Positions 50,349 through 64,000 of a DNA stretch of 64,000 nt are shown one piece after another. Made by a program: the position numbers and the translations under genes. The notes under the pieces are model-generated. The model did not search any database and was not told the origin of the DNA. It was given only the letters and a program-made list of their open reading frames with translations. The first letter of the stretch is position 1, and each line of letters opens with the position of its first letter. The DNA is from Spirodela intermedia (taxonomy: Eukaryota; Streptophyta; Magnoliopsida; Alismatales; Araceae), in the NCBI GenBank assembly GCA_902729315.2, contig LR746272.1, positions 3,258,035 through 3,322,034 on the forward strand, given 5' to 3'.

Positions 50349-53268
50349 ATCTTTGGTTCCTCATGCTGATCCTATAAAAGATTCTCCATAGTTTGGAGCA
50401 CGTGATTTGCATTGTGTTCCCATTAATTCTGGGCTGGATTCAGGGCATGAAGAAGCTAGTCAAAAGGGATGACCAGCCATATCTGTAAGTCTGAAATTCT
50501 GTCCCCTACTTGTATGCATACTGCTTAAAGTGATTCATCTCTGATAACTAGCTGCTGTATATCTCTAGTCGCGTTGTAAAAGGCGTAGCGTTTACTCTTT
50601 TCATTTTGCTGGGTTGAGCTGTTCAGGCTGATCTAGATCTCTTCATCCTGCCCACTCAAAACACCAGGCTGACTGACGGGCTCACCTATGATATGGCTCA
50701 ACCTCTTGTTTGGGTAATATTCATATCCATCGCATGTTTCTTCTTTGTCTCTACTCTCCCAGATCCAAGATAATGTGAAGATTTGATCTAATGAAAATCT
50801 CTACATGAGAAAATATTTCCCTTGAAAAATTGGAGTCTGATGATATGGAAAATCCAAGTTTGCTCCTTGAAAGTCTTATGGGACATCAAGGCCAAGGCAA
50901 CTTTCTGAATTGAGCTTTCAAATGAGTTCTGTTAATGGTCTTTATCAAAGATAACACCCCGTCCATTAGTGTATTTTTTAAAAGGTTGTTTGAGCCACTA
51001 ATATAATAGACCAAGTCAACCATTCAAATTTTATTATCGGGTTTGATGATTTGAATGCTGTCATAGTTGGAGACATCTTTTTTTCCAATTTCTATAAAAA
51101 TATTTCTTTTTTTTTGGGGGCGGTGTTTATATCCCACACTCCACACGGGCGATCACCATCATTTTTCTGACAAAAGAATCATTAGTGAAAAACTTTTGCA
51201 ATCCTTTCACATTTTCTATTGTTCACAAAGTGTGTCTGAACATTCAACGCGGCGCGGTGCACTCATTGATTCCACCGTTTGTATGGTTTCTATTTAAATG
51301 TAAATCCTACCCATGTTTAGGGATGTCTGTTTAGATCTTGCAATATACATTTTCTTTTTCTTGTCCTCGGATCCATCATACCAAGAGCAGTGTCGTTAGG
51401 CCCAACATTTTTGTTGTGAATAAATCTCTATCGATTACCATTGGTGCAATTTCTTCAGTCATACCAAGCTTCAAGGAACTACTATCTCCTGCCATCTATG
51501 AACCATTTAGCCAGAAGACCCCTATTGAAAATCTAATCACTTAAGTGGAAAGGGGTCTCTGTTCTTGAAGTGGTGTGCCACTCCAGAGGGATTTACAACC
51601 TGTTCTTGAAGTGGTTGGTGATGTAAAGACGTTCTGTATCTTTCATAACGCCACTCCAGAGGGATTTACTTCTAATGCATTCAATTTTATGCATCACAGA
51701 TGTCGGCAATCTTGAGTAGTTGTACTCATATGCGTGGGTTTACTCTCTGCCTTTGGGTAGTGTTTAGTTTCCCTCTTCATGCTCTAAATCTTGATCACGA
51801 ACTCTCCTGTCCTCTCAGTTCATTCTTTCTCCGACTCTCTCTGTAAAGGCGGCGGTACAGCAAACTATCTCGATGGGAATTTTCCAACCTTGAAGCCCAA
51901 TGTAACAATGTGATTGTTCATCTCATCTTGCTGATGGGATTTTTATTCACTTAAAAATATTTATGGGTTAGTCCCATTGCCATTCCCTACCAGATATATC
52001 GACCATTTGGACGCCTAGGTTTCTGCACATTTTCCTTTTTCAAGGGGGGATCTCTCTCATATTGAGCCCTGATGCAATCCCACGTGGAGTAGGAGCGGGG
52101 AAAGATAGGGGATGATGATCTATTTTCATAGAAATATTCTAAACGGAACCTTTTTATTGCTCATTTCAAGAACAGGCGGCAAGAATACGCTGAATGTATA
52201 ATGGATCCCTCATTAATTAGTCCACTGAGACGACGCTTTCAAAATCACAGGGGAGGGTGGGGCTTCGGAAGATCTTCTCAGCGATGAAGGAACTGGGAAC
52301 AGAACAAAGGGAATCGCAAACTCGGCCTTTCCTCTCACTGTGATTACTTACACTCGACAGGAATTACATGACACTTGGGAATCTTTTAGCAGAGCTTCTA
52401 TCCCCCCTCAACAGGGAAAGTGAAGTTCGGCGCCGTGATGTGGAAAGACAATGAAATATTTCGGCGGGGAAACCATTATAGTGATATGGTGCAAGTCCAC
52501 GCGTAGGTACGATGAGGAGAAATGATACCTTTGGGTATCCCCCCACCTCGTTCTGCTCTTTGAATCCCGATGCAGCTGCTACAAACTGCTGACCCCGCCT
52601 TCCTTTCTCGAGTGGTGGCTGGAGCAGGAGGAGATGCCACTCCAGCTCAATCTACATCAGGAAAGTAGGGATTGGAATTGCAGCCACAAGATGGTACACA
52701 GAATCGCTCATTACTAGTAACTTGGGCGGTCAATAATCAGAGGACTTGGTCAGGAACTTGACGTCGGTCACATTGCAGGAAGCCATTATTGATTCATACA
52801 AGGAAATGAATGGGTGATGGGATATATATAACTTGCAGCTGGCCAGAAATCAGTAAAAGCTGGGGCTGTCCGGTAGAACCATCAAAGACCCAAACACTGG
52901 GCCTGAAACAAACGGCTGAAACAGGATATACATGAACGTTACGTACGTCAGAGAAAGAGAAGAGAGTTGCCGTGTGCTCTTGGACTCAAGCCTGGGATAA
53001 TCCCTGCTTTTGGAATTTGTTTCCAGTGGGGCAAGTGCACAGGTGCTGTCCCGCACAGGCCCCTTCATCTCGTATGCGACGTACAGCGCGTGGATTGGAA
53101 TTTCTTGCCACGAGATGATGAGAAGAGCCTCTCAGCCAGAATCGTGAGCAAGCTTCATCTATTGCAGACATGAGGAAAAATGCATGAAATTGCGCGATGT
53201 GATCACAAAAAGGATGTACCGTCAAAGTATGTAGCCAGGAGCGAATAATGGATGACGGGCCATCTTGA
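50349..53268. other. Intergenic region between convergent HO2 and SERAC1-like genes
   Basis: Just past the HO2 stop, two stretches have good splice flanks and could be alternative or 3' UTR exons: 50444-50484 (TTCAG before, GTAAGT after) and 50627-50713 (GTTCAG before, GTAATA after). The rest shows only short unrecognised frames. A short repeated phrase, CACTCCAGAGGGATTTAC, occurs at ~51571 and ~51652. Confidence 0.4.
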
Positions 53269-56200
53269 TCATGTCCTAGTCTGTCTAAGCTTCTGCAAGA
53301 AGTCCAACGTCTTTGCATAAGAGGGGTCAGAACGGTTGACTGGTTTGCATGAATTAATATGATCAGTGGCGTCGAGGACCTGCGTCAATAATGAGAGAGA
53401 TTAAACAACTGCCATATCCATTTCTTTAGCCAAAAATGAAGTTGCTTTTTGATCTGATATGCCAATCCTTGAGTATCTTCCATGGAGTACAGATATTAAT
53501 GGGAAATTTCCAATTAGAGTCTTAATCTAGTTTACGATCAAAGTTATCTTGTCCTGCCAAGATCACACAAATTCGCAACTCTGAAGAAGCGGGTCTTCAA
53601 AATGGAAAAAGGCAAATTTTCAAGAGACATTTTTAACCCTTTCCTGTTTCGGGTATCTAATTACAGCTATAAACAGACAGTGTAGAGTTTCTGTATTTTG
53701 TTCACATGAGATTCTTAAGATTAACGTTCCACAATGAAAAATAATTTGGAACGTCAAAGAAGCCCACGCATGTGATATAAAAACGCAGTTAACATAAATG
53801 CACACCAATTTAATTCTTAATCGGACTTATTTTATTTCCATGAACTTCACTGACCATTTTCATCTCATGAGACATTCAGAAATTATTCACGTTAACCAAA
53901 ATCTTCAACATTTTATTTAGGTAAAAATTCACACTGTGAGTGTTGATAACGCAAAAAAGCAGAGAAAAATAAAAAAAACTGCTTTCCTGTCTAGTCCTAG
54001 TATTTTCTTCTACTGATTCAGCTTCAAATTCCTTATCCCTTTCGAAAAAGAGGATAAATTTCAGTTTTTCCTTGAAGTCTTTGTACGTTAAATCAACTAA
54101 ACTATGTGAATGTTCTGTCTCAAAAGATCCAATGATGATGCAAATGTCTATCTTACCCATCATTTTATTTCAGAGTTCTTTCATAAATACTCCAACACAA
54201 AGATGCACCAGTAGAAACCAATCGTCTGCTATGAACAGTTTAACCACATTGACGGACATTTTTTTAATCAAAACCACTCGATATCCCAAGGAATTAAACT
54301 CTGGTAGCTTCCTTGGGCATTTTTTCATTCACTGAAAAATGATAAGATAGTGGAAAGCTAAAATTGAAGCATTTTTACAACTCGGTGATGCCATCATCTC
54401 AATTGCTATATGGTTTTCTTGTGCAATCTATAGTAAAACGGCATGCATATATGCTTACACATGCCAGTAAGGAACAAACACCACATAGAATGGGTCCAAG
54501 TTTCCCTGTTCTAAGATAGTATTAATTGATCCATCAATCACAACAGCCTCATGATTTGTCCTCACTCTGCATGAGCATAATTTATTGAAAACACAATAAT
54601 ATTATTATACAACGGAAGTACGACTTCAGGAGGTGCTCTCCATGGGCAACCAAATGCAACCACACAAGATAACTCTTCAGACTTGGATATAAGGGGAAGC
54701 TAGAGACAGATACATACAACACAGGCGACAAGCCACGCGAATGAATATATACAATATGGACAGGACATCCAAGGAGAACCTCATTCCTCGAGAAGAAGAA
54801 AGATCCTTTTCGAGTTTGAATTTGTTTGTTTGATATCAAGGTTCTTCTACTTATTTATTTAAAATGGCGCCGCATGAAATTTCTCTAATTCATAAGAAAA
54901 GGATCAAAATGTGTTGTACATGTGCAGAAATTGGCAACTAGTACTATCGAGCATGGAGATTGAAATCTTCTGGAAAATAAACCTCAGCATCAATCTACCC
55001 ATCATAGATATGTAATTTGTAGAAATGTATGCAAGAGACTTGGGAGAAACTGTGAATGGGGTTCTTTATTTGATACTGTATCTTTCCAACACACTTTTTC
55101 ATGGTATGAATTGAAACGTACTGCTTTCCTCAAAACGTTCTTCATTCTCTTATTCGCTTTCCGAGAGGAGCCTCAGCAGTGAAAAAGGAACTTTTTAGAA
55201 TTTTTTCGGAATATCGTTCTTTCTTTTTCCTTTTACGGGATAAATGTGCTTCAAGACTCATTCATTTAATAAAAGTATAGGATTGCCAAAAAGGAATATC
55301 TAATGCACCAAGCAATGTACCAACTTCCCAGTGTGCAAATGGAATAATTCAACGAATTCTGTATGATTCAGCAAAAGAGTATATACCAGAAGAAAACTTA
55401 CAATTATATCACCGAAACCTGGATAGGCAGATTCAATAGGTACGACCTCCATCCTAACAGCCCATCCACCATATCCTTCTACAATGGGCGTGACTAGAGT
55501 CTGCCGCAGATCATTGTTCCAATTACCCCAAGCAAAATAAGTAGAAGATAACAAGTGTCAAGAAACAACAATCAAATAGTTTCACATTACCTCGCTGAAA
55601 CTGAGAACATCAAGAAAGCCTTTATTAAACCGCTGACGAATAAAGTCATTAAGCTCCAGCAATCTTGGAGAGCCACTTCTAAGTTCTCCAATCTACAAAG
55701 AAGTCAGCAGTATACACAATATATTTCTAATGGTAAATGGGAAACAACAAACAAAACACCAACACGCTAAGAAGTGAGTTCTAAGAAGTCAACAGTATGG
55801 TCAATTTTTCTTGCACATACTGTTGGGGCTGGACGAAACACATAGCCCATACGCCAAGGCACATCTGCAAGCTTGCTACCAAAGTGCGGACAGCTATAGA
55901 ATACCTACAATTATACGCTAATTATTTTAGAAAATGAAAACCAAATCTATGGAACACTGATCTTGAATGGAAAAAGCATACAATCCCAATTGTATTGTCA
56001 AGAAAGTGCTCAAGATTGTTCATCTTTGCATGGTGAAGCATCTGCTTGACAACTAGGCCACCCATACTGCAAAGAAGAAGATGAGAGGTATAAGAAGAAA
56101 ATGAGAACACAGTATCATTACTAGAATACAAATCTTCAACATCTTTGGTCTACATTTTGTACTAGAAAGAACCGTTTTCAAGTCTTTTCTGAAGCGGTGG

Positions 56201-59200
56201 AGAAGACTAGACATATTCACTTTTCTCCTATTCAGATATGACATGTTGACTTTTCTCCCAGCTTACCGTGTGGAATTAAGTTAATCTGACCTAAAACAGT
56301 CTGACTGAACAGACAGACCCTCCAAATATTTTCAGAAAAGCTAGGAAGCCCATGCCATTTTGTAACAGTGAGAAATGATGACTGAGAGGCTGTGATCAAC
56401 GCTTAAATTCGTTTTAGTTGAGTGATATATCAAAGTTTGATGCATGCTATAACTAGAAAGCAAAAATATGCTAGGTAAGGAAACTTCTTGCCAAAAAAGA
56501 AGCTCCAAGCAACTGATCAGTGTATCAACTACAACAGATATCTGGTCTTAAGCTTCATTACATACATAATAACATGAAGAAACTTGAAAATTGACAACAA
56601 TAAACGTCATATTTAGGCCACTTCAACGTGGAAGAATGACTGTGTCAGCTGCATCTGATGATAACTTAAAACCTCACTCAATTGGTGAGCTGAGACTATA
56701 GATACTGTGTTCTACCGATGGTAGGTGAAATCAGACTGAATTCCTGAATCTAACAGTGCTGATTCAGCAAATATTAGGATTGGGTCAGGCAAGAAAATAT
56801 GCCAGGGTTCAAATTAACTCAAAACTCATACGGAGAAAAACAGAAGAATATCCGTATAATTTCATAAAATGCATAAATCGTTTACACAAATACAATACAA
56901 GCATAATAAAACGATAAGTAACATTTCTACCAAAATCCAACCAATTGAGAAACTCCTTTCCCAAGCTAATGCCTTGATATATGGTGAGAGGCTGGATGGA
57001 ATGAAGCTTCAAAGAAAGCAGCAGGCAAAAATTGGGTAATATAAAACAGCAGTTGTAAACAGATGATTCTTACCTAAATAAGCAAATTTATAGCTAACGA
57101 TGTCAATTTTACACCTCATGATACTTGGGGAGTGCTATCACAGGATCCACATGGAGTAGAACCTTAGCCTACCCTCAATGGAAAAGCACAACTCCATCAC
57201 GTAAAACGTTATTTCTAGAAAGAAAAGGGAAAATAAAATATTAGACAATCAATTAGTACTATGACACAGAATATCAGAATAGGGCATGGCTCTTTTCAAG
57301 ATTGCTTTATTTCCTAGTAGCATATTTATGTACACCCTACTATATCACTGTGAAGGAATAGCATAAGGAGTTGACCAATCAAAATTGAACTTTCTTTTGC
57401 CTCTATAACCTTATCAGATGAAGTGGTGATAAACACTCACAAAGAATGTTAGATTATGCCTTCTGTATATTAGACTATTTATCAACGACATGTGGTCACT
57501 TTGAAATAGGGGAATAGCAAACATAGGAGCATTTAGTTAAAGTGGAATTTGACATTGACAGCAGTGAGCAGACTGACCTAAGAAGCAGAGTACTGACGGA
57601 AAAGTAATAGAAGAAGAGATAACTAACAAACGAGAGGAAGCATCATTTAATATAGAAGACCTCGACTATTATTATGATAACAAGGTGCTTATCGGAAGAA
57701 AAGAGGACATTGTCTGTCCTTTCGAAACTTGTGGGCCATAAAATATTACAAGATATTATTTGAAAAAAACCAAGGCGGATAAGTAGAAACTATTCACATC
57801 AAAACCAGGAAAAGTCCAACTGGAACTGGAAGTCTTCACCAAAGAAGCAAGGGAAACGGCATGGACAGGAAGACTAAATATTTATATGCAAAGAATTGTA
57901 ACATTTTAGCACATTTTCTTCTGGTGACAATGGCACATGTAGGATCTTCTGTGACCATTTAGAACAAAGGAGGGATTGAAAGCAAAGTTAACTATTTCCG
58001 ATTGCTAATCTCAGTTGGATTGTTCAGTTTACCATAAAGTCCCCACGACCAGGGAGCGAAGATGGAGACAGATCTCCAGCTCAATGGCATAGGGTTAAGA
58101 AAGGGGATGGAAGAAATAGAGAGGGGACACCCAAAGAAAAATCCAGGAACAAAACTCAACAGAGAGTTGCTGCCGACCAATGCTGGCCACTGTTCCATAC
58201 CTCCACTGACTGGTGTCGCTACAGTGCTAAGGACAGGGCAGTGTTGTATAATAATGTTGGGTTTTCGTTAGCAAATGGATGCCATTGTATCCATTTGTCT
58301 CCTGTTAACAAGGCCTGGTTTCTTCCGCCAAACAGGCCAATTTAGCCAATCCAGACTCAATATTTGATGGTAACCTACTTGACTGTCTGATCTGATTGAG
58401 CGGATTATGTGTGAACTGGTAGCCCATTGAAAGAGCATGGAATAAAACTAAGGGAAGGAAAATAAATATTGAAGTTTCAGAGTTCGTGAGAGGTGAGAAA
58501 TACACTGTAATATAAAGAGGACTTTAAATCGAAGAAAGTAGTGAGGTCCATTGATGAATCACGTTGTGGATTCTGTCAGTAACGAAATCACTGGCCATCC
58601 TGCTGGGAATTGTATCTAACAGTAATAGTGACACCCTTCCATCCTTTTGAAAAATAGGAATTCCACTATTTTTTCAAAAGCACTTCGTTTGACAGTAACT
58701 TATTTCACTGGAAAAACCTACTGATCAAACTGTAGACGTGAAAATAGTTATGACAAATGGGCATAAAATCATATGAACGATTAACGGTATTTCTATGAAC
58801 AATATACCAGATGCCATGTAACAGGTATTGTAATAAGGGTGGCATCTGTGTCATACAGAACCATAATCTCTCTCCTGTTAAGGCTTTTGGGTAGACAGTA
58901 AATCAGCTAATGAAAAACCTCATATGATTTTTTTTCTAAAATAAAAAAGTGACAAACCATTAAGAAAAAATGGTTTAATCAGTTTCATTGATTCTCCAAA
59001 ATTAATGATCAATAGAAAAATAAAAATCTAATACTGTAGAAGAAACACAGAATATGAAAATAAAAGCATCCATAAAATTCCAGAAAAGAAAACAATGCAC
59101 TGCCAATGTTTGCATACCAGTCAAAACTCTGAAAGGAAAAAAAAAAGTCATCTGAACTGTCAAGGATAAAGACCACTAAACCAGACGAAAGATGTATTCT

Positions 59201-62200
59201 CCTAGTTAAGCACTACAGAACTCCCAGATGCATTGAGACCGCCAACACAGGGCCGACCATAAAGCCAAGCTAATAAACCTTACACCTCTTCATACCATAA
59301 CCACAAAATATGACGCGCTGCTGTAGTGATAGGTTCCTTTTTGTATTAAGAAATTCAATATTATGGATTACTCTAGTAAAATTACCTGTGAGTCACAAAA
59401 ACCACGGGATGATTTCCAATGCCTGCTGCAACCAGCTTCTCGAGGAGCTTGGAGCTGACTTCCTGCACGATCTCGAGCATTTAATAAATAGAAAAAATCA
59501 GACAGATGAACATTTGATGGTATGGAATAATTGCATTATTTCATAGGGCATAAAGAAGAAAAAGAGATTTAGTGGCGAATAATTCGCAAACATGTTGGTA
59601 TTCCAACGAAAGAACGAAAATATAAATGAAGCAAATTGAAGTTTTAATTGAGTAAAACCCAGGAAGAAAACTAATGAGCATATGAAATGCAAATGTGGAA
59701 GCTAATTCGGATTTTTTACATTTACCAATATCCAAAAATCGTATTGCCCTCAAAATGTTTGAATGATGGAACACAATCTTATAAGATCTAGCCAACCATG
59801 AAAGAAAATGGAACACAACTTATGCCCCCAAGATGTTTGACTGATGCCACAATCTTATAAGATCTTAGTCATTCAGTCTGACTACATGAATGCCGTTTAA
59901 AAATGGAAGTGCATTCTTATGCAGATAGCATTCAGCAAAATACTATGGATGACAACCGATACATGAGGGGATATTTTCCCGTCCATAAAAAATCTTAACC
60001 GACAAGTTACGCCACCTGGAGAATAGTTTTGAGTTTGTTTACCATCCAATGGGAAGGTTCTTGATACATTCCAAACAGTTCCTCTTAAAAGAAGCTATAA
60101 ATCAAAGTGCTCAAAGAGTTTTGCAGTGATTTCACGGTAAATTAAACATTATAATTGATGATATCAATCTCTCAACAATTAACATGGAGAACAGATCTTG
60201 AGATGAACATTCCACTTCTCTTCATCATCTCAGATATTTCCATAGTAAAATATGACCTGTCACCATTGTTCTCAATCATGACAAGACATAATTTAGTCAA
60301 TATTCTATAATTGATCAGGCTTGGTCTACCATTCTCCAAGCTGAAGTCTAACTCCACAAATATTATTTTAACCCTCTATGTAACTATCTGATTCACCAAA
60401 AACAATGACGAAATCAAAAAAAACAAATTTCTTTATATGATGTAATTAATTCATCATTCTTTACACTCAGAAAAAATAATGCACAAATTACGTCCAATCA
60501 ATTATCAGATGATACTAAAAGTTAAGCTTAATAACCGAGCAGAAGTTTCCTTTCTCAAGTTCTGGTGATTGACGGAATAATAAACAATCATAAATCTACT
60601 CAAGATATATCTTTCCCCAAGGAAAGGTAATTTATTTCTATCAGTTAGCTTCTCTAATGCGGCTTTAAATCTATTACTCATTGTAATAATAACCACTTTT
60701 CCTGGGAATAAGTAACATTAGAAGTTTGACAGCCTTTTTAGGAACTCTTTCACGCAGTCGTAATCATTTTGTAAAGATACTTCTACTGAATGTAGCTACT
60801 ATGTTTTCTTGTTGTCTTTCTATCAGTGGAAAATGAAAATATGCCAGACCACTGAATCATTGTGACTGCGAAAAATAACAGCCCCAGACCAACCAGAGCA
60901 AATGATGGTTTCATGTAACGGTCTTCATTTGAGCCATTACTGTAGTTATACCAATCATTTTATGATAAAACCTCAGCCAGCTTAAGGTCTACTGTGTTGT
61001 GAATAAGATTAAGTAAAATTTTCTGCCGCCTCTTTATTCTGAAAATTAAGAGGGGCACTGATTTGTTTGTTGGATAGATATCTTGACCAGTCAACAGTAA
61101 TTTCATTATGCAACACTTTTTTATTTAATTTGCACAAAATATTTTTCAGCTAAAATTTTTCAGAAGCTATCTCTGCATGCCAGATGACAATTCTACCTCA
61201 GAGCGAACCTTCCAAAAAGTAAGATTAATGAAAACATCTGTCCAAAAAGTGCTGCAGAGAAGCTTCATAGCATTCCTGTTAAAGAATATGAGATGAAGCT
61301 CAGATGGAGAATTGTAATTCAGCGTCTTGATGAGGGAGAATTGTTAAAGAATATGAAATTATGCGGACAATGTTGTGTCGTCTGCATAGACAGGCTAGAT
61401 GAAATTTTTATCGAACATAGTTCGCACTGCAAAAGTCTCTAGGCTTAAAAGTAACTACTTTCAAGAATAAATAAATAAAATAGGTCAGACAGAGTTCTAC
61501 CACAGTAAACTTGTCTCTAGTGTATTTAAGAGACCGGACAACGAAATGGATATCTAAATTTCCAGAAGCAAGCATCTAGTAATTAACCAGTCACAAAAAC
61601 CCAGAATCCGATATCACAAATGCAACTTAAGATATTGGAAATAGTTCTCTAGCAAGCCAAAGGGGGAACAGTCGATTCAGGGGTGAGAGAGAGAAGATGA
61701 AAGGACAAACCTGAAGAGGCAAGCTGGCTCCAGACCACTGAGTGAGATTTGTCTGTAGGGATTATTCAATTAGAGATTCATGTTCATGATACTGTCAAAC
61801 AAGGGACTTAAGAAAATTAAAACAATTGAGCTCCTATATGTATATGACGGATTGGAAACCTTCATGCAATAACCAACGAAGTTATGCATACATGTTCTAT
61901 AAGCAACTTTCTACTTGATTCGAGATATATTAAAACAGGAAGAATTAGCAAACCTTATATTTAACAGTGTACAGACGAGCATCAGGGAAATCAGCTGCAA
62001 GCCATTCCTTTGGCCAGCAAGTTCCCTGTCTTCCCGCCTCTTGATCAATCTTTTCAATCAAACCTGCCCTACTGGTCGTTGATGATTTATTATCTGCTAT
62101 GCGCCAGGACTTGAAAGGGCCACCCCGTAATCCATGAATAAAGACTACATCCATGACAGGGGCGGTTAATTGTGAGTTTCGAACAGAATCATCAACGGGA

Positions 62201-63105
62201 CCCGAGGGGATGCACTTTTCTTTCTCAACAAGTCCATTGCCAGATGAAGATAAAGAAACGTTACTTTCACCATTTGAACCGAGCAAGGCAGCATCCAAAG
62301 TGCTGCTGCTGGGGTAGTTCCAGTTTGGCAATTCAGGATTGACGAAAAAGATCATGTCATCATATCGAGGGCACTTGCTCATTTGGCTGGCAGAAGCAAT
62401 ATCAGGATGGCTATCGTTTGTATCACCATGCCTTTGCTCTGAGCAAAAGACATTCAAAAGAGTAGCCCTGGCATAACTTTGGATTTTGAGATCATTGCAG
62501 CCAGGAATCTTGCCATTTGCACAGTCCTCAAGCCACTTGCATAAGATTTTGTCACCTTGAATGGTTTTTCTGACCTTTGGAAGAAGTGAAAGAATCATTA
62601 AAAGCCGGGCAGAATGTTTTCGAATATGTGCAGTGGGAGGGACTCGAACACTAGACGAGTCATTCCCATCTGCAGCAGATGCTTCCCCAGAAATATTTGA
62701 TCCACGTTCCCGAGCCTCCACACTCCTTGAAGCATCATATGCCTCAATTGCTGCCAGTCTTTCATAATCATCTTGCAAAAGAAAGCGCCTCAGCAAGGAA
62801 AACACTCCAAAATCGGCTATTTTGCTTTGGCAACCGGAATCATCAGAGCAAAGCTCGGTTAATGCTTTAATGCCTTTAAGAGTAGCCAAAGCAGAATCAG
62901 CTGCATCAACTTTCGTCAACTTATCTTTTCTCATGTTTTTGGCTAACACAGAAAAAGGTTCAAGGGATAGAAAGTCATCAAGAGGAAACCTATTCGTAGA
63001 ATCAGAATAAGCTTCCGAGTTATTCAATGCTAGAATAACAACTGTAGTTGCCAACTGAGTTGTGATCTGTGCTGCTGAAAGAATATTAGATTGATCAATT
63101 TGAGT
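53269..63105 (-). CDS. SERAC1-like alpha/beta-hydrolase, last eight exons (5' part beyond the window)
   Basis: Exons on the minus strand: 63105-61954, 61752-61711, 59462-59386, 56066-55982, 55904-55821, 55692-55591, 55500-55402, 53379-53269 (TGA). All phases close, giving 583 visible residues. The first visible exon starts TQIDQSNILSAAQITTQL after a CTGCAG acceptor and carries a helical armadillo-like region, then the hydrolase start VVFIHGLRGGPFKSW. Later exons give TNLTQWSGASLPLQ, the nucleophile elbow THSMGGLVVKQML, FYSCPHFGSKLADVPWRMG, VTPIVEGYGGWAVRMEVVP, ESAYPGFGDI and the His-containing VLDATDHINSC near the end. Catalytic Ser and His are present. The human relative SERAC1 acts in phosphatidylglycerol remodelling at the ER-mitochondria interface; the plant substrate is not known to me. 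The plant protein normally has several hundred more N-terminal residues, so upstream exons lie right of 64000. Confidence 0.93.
59745..59870. repeat. ~47-bp direct repeat in SERAC1-like intron
   Basis: GCCCTCAAAATGTTTGAATG... (59745-59792) is repeated as GCCCCCAAGATGTTTGACTG... (59824-59870), both ending in ACAATCTTATAAGATCT. Confidence 0.75.
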
Positions 63106-64000
63106 CTGCAGAAATAAAAAAAAATGACACCTGCCGTCAATGAAAGACCCATGAATAAAATTAGCAAGTCAACCTAGAACATATGCATTTGCAGAACTTA
63201 GACCTATCACCATCTCAAACTTTTGATATAAATAAATAACAAAAAAAATAAAACAGCACATTACATCAGATGGTTGGAAATTCAAATGTTTAGCATGTAA
63301 ATACACATTTTTTTTCTTGCAAGTGTATACAGACACTTACAAGAACAGTTTTGCGTCTCCGAAATAAAACTTCTGAATTATCTAAAGGCTAAAAGTCAGA
63401 GAACCCATCAGAATTCTAATAACTTTCATTCATTATCATTTAAGATTTAGTACATATGAGCTCAAAGAAACTCTGTCATTGCAACGAAACAGTGATTATA
63501 AAGTTGATGATAACTTCTCTTTGACCTAAATACTAATCGTAGCATGACAACAAAAAAAATCCCACGAATTTATCTGTCATTAATCCCAACAAATCAAACG
63601 TCACATATCATTTCCTGAGAAATCAAATATTCAGGTACAATCCTGTACGTTAACTCCCGGTAATGGATGAGTTCTGTAGGAGTATTTGAGACAACTGGTT
63701 TATGACTATATTCATAAGCATTCCCCCACTGATAAGCAGACGTTGGCAAAAAACCAAGTTAAACTAAACATTTAAGGAAAGAAAGCTAAATAAAGGAATC
63801 TCAATTGAAACAGCTAGAGAAAAATCTATGTCCATAGGCAGGTTATCAACCACCATTATGTAATTCAAAGAATTACCTAACTTTTAACCTATTTAACATT
63901 TTTGAGGAACAAATGGGACAGTTCCTGTTCGTCTTGAACTGGAAATTACTTTTTACCTTCAAATCCACTTCTCCAAAATATTTCAATGATTTCAACAATA
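63106..64000 (-). other. Part of an intron of the SERAC1-like gene
   Basis: AT-rich. It must be intronic because the exon at 63105 begins internally in the protein with an acceptor. I found no minus-strand open segment long enough for the preceding exon, so this intron is probably longer than 0.9 kb. Confidence 0.6.

Noticed and set aside
1-64000. tRNA, rRNA, organellar-DNA insertions and integrated viral sequence
   Set aside because: Looked for A/B-box pairs, rRNA-like blocks and viral replicase or coat signatures by eye and saw none; short tRNA-like or degraded inserts could be missed.

Overview
This is a window of nuclear DNA from a flowering plant. The genes have GT-AG introns, some around 5 kb long, in AT-rich, repeat-bearing spacers. 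Every recognisable protein is of plant type: an organelle-targeted nuclear intron maturase, a GUX/PGSIP xylan glucuronosyltransferase, an RBP45/47 RNA-binding protein, a plastid HO2 heme-oxygenase-like protein and a plant SERAC1-like hydrolase. Some exons are very GC-rich (the glycosyltransferase, HO2 exon 1, RBP47 exon 1) beside AT-rich introns. That would fit a monocot or early-diverging angiosperm, but I cannot place the species.

Layout. 1-2.4 kb: intronless nuclear maturase (minus). 2.9-9.7 kb: seven-exon gene (plus), divergent from the maturase, encoding only a degenerate eIF4A-like helicase C-terminal lobe. 11.6-13.5 kb: three-exon GUX-type GT8 glucuronosyltransferase (minus). 13.5-21.1 kb: repeat-rich spacer with two ~590-bp inverted arms (15713-16300 and 19938-20523) enclosing two diverged tandem copies of a ~1.3-kb repeat. 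A third copy lies inverted near 28.7-30.2 kb. 21.2 kb: small single-exon EF-hand protein (plus). 24.0-24.6 kb: single-exon MAKR/DUF1645-like protein (minus). 24.6-30.5 kb: spacer. 30.6-31.0 kb: doubtful small secreted-protein ORF. 31.6-43.3 kb: six-exon RBP47-type protein (minus), with a dead LINE reverse transcriptase in intron 2. 44.9-50.3 kb: four-exon HO2 (plus), divergent from RBP47. 53.3-63.1 kb and beyond: the last eight exons of a SERAC1-like alpha/beta hydrolase (minus); its 5' part lies outside the window.

The genes do not form a pathway or cluster; they are ordinary, functionally unrelated plant loci. Exon models were built by hand from splice motifs, reading phase and remembered family conservation, and all phases close for the five multi-exon genes. 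I did not find a convincing new multi-gene system. The items most worth a second look are the stand-alone degenerate helicase lobe (with a possible GC-AG intron), the large inverted-repeat element, and the predicted loss of key residues in the maturase and HO2.
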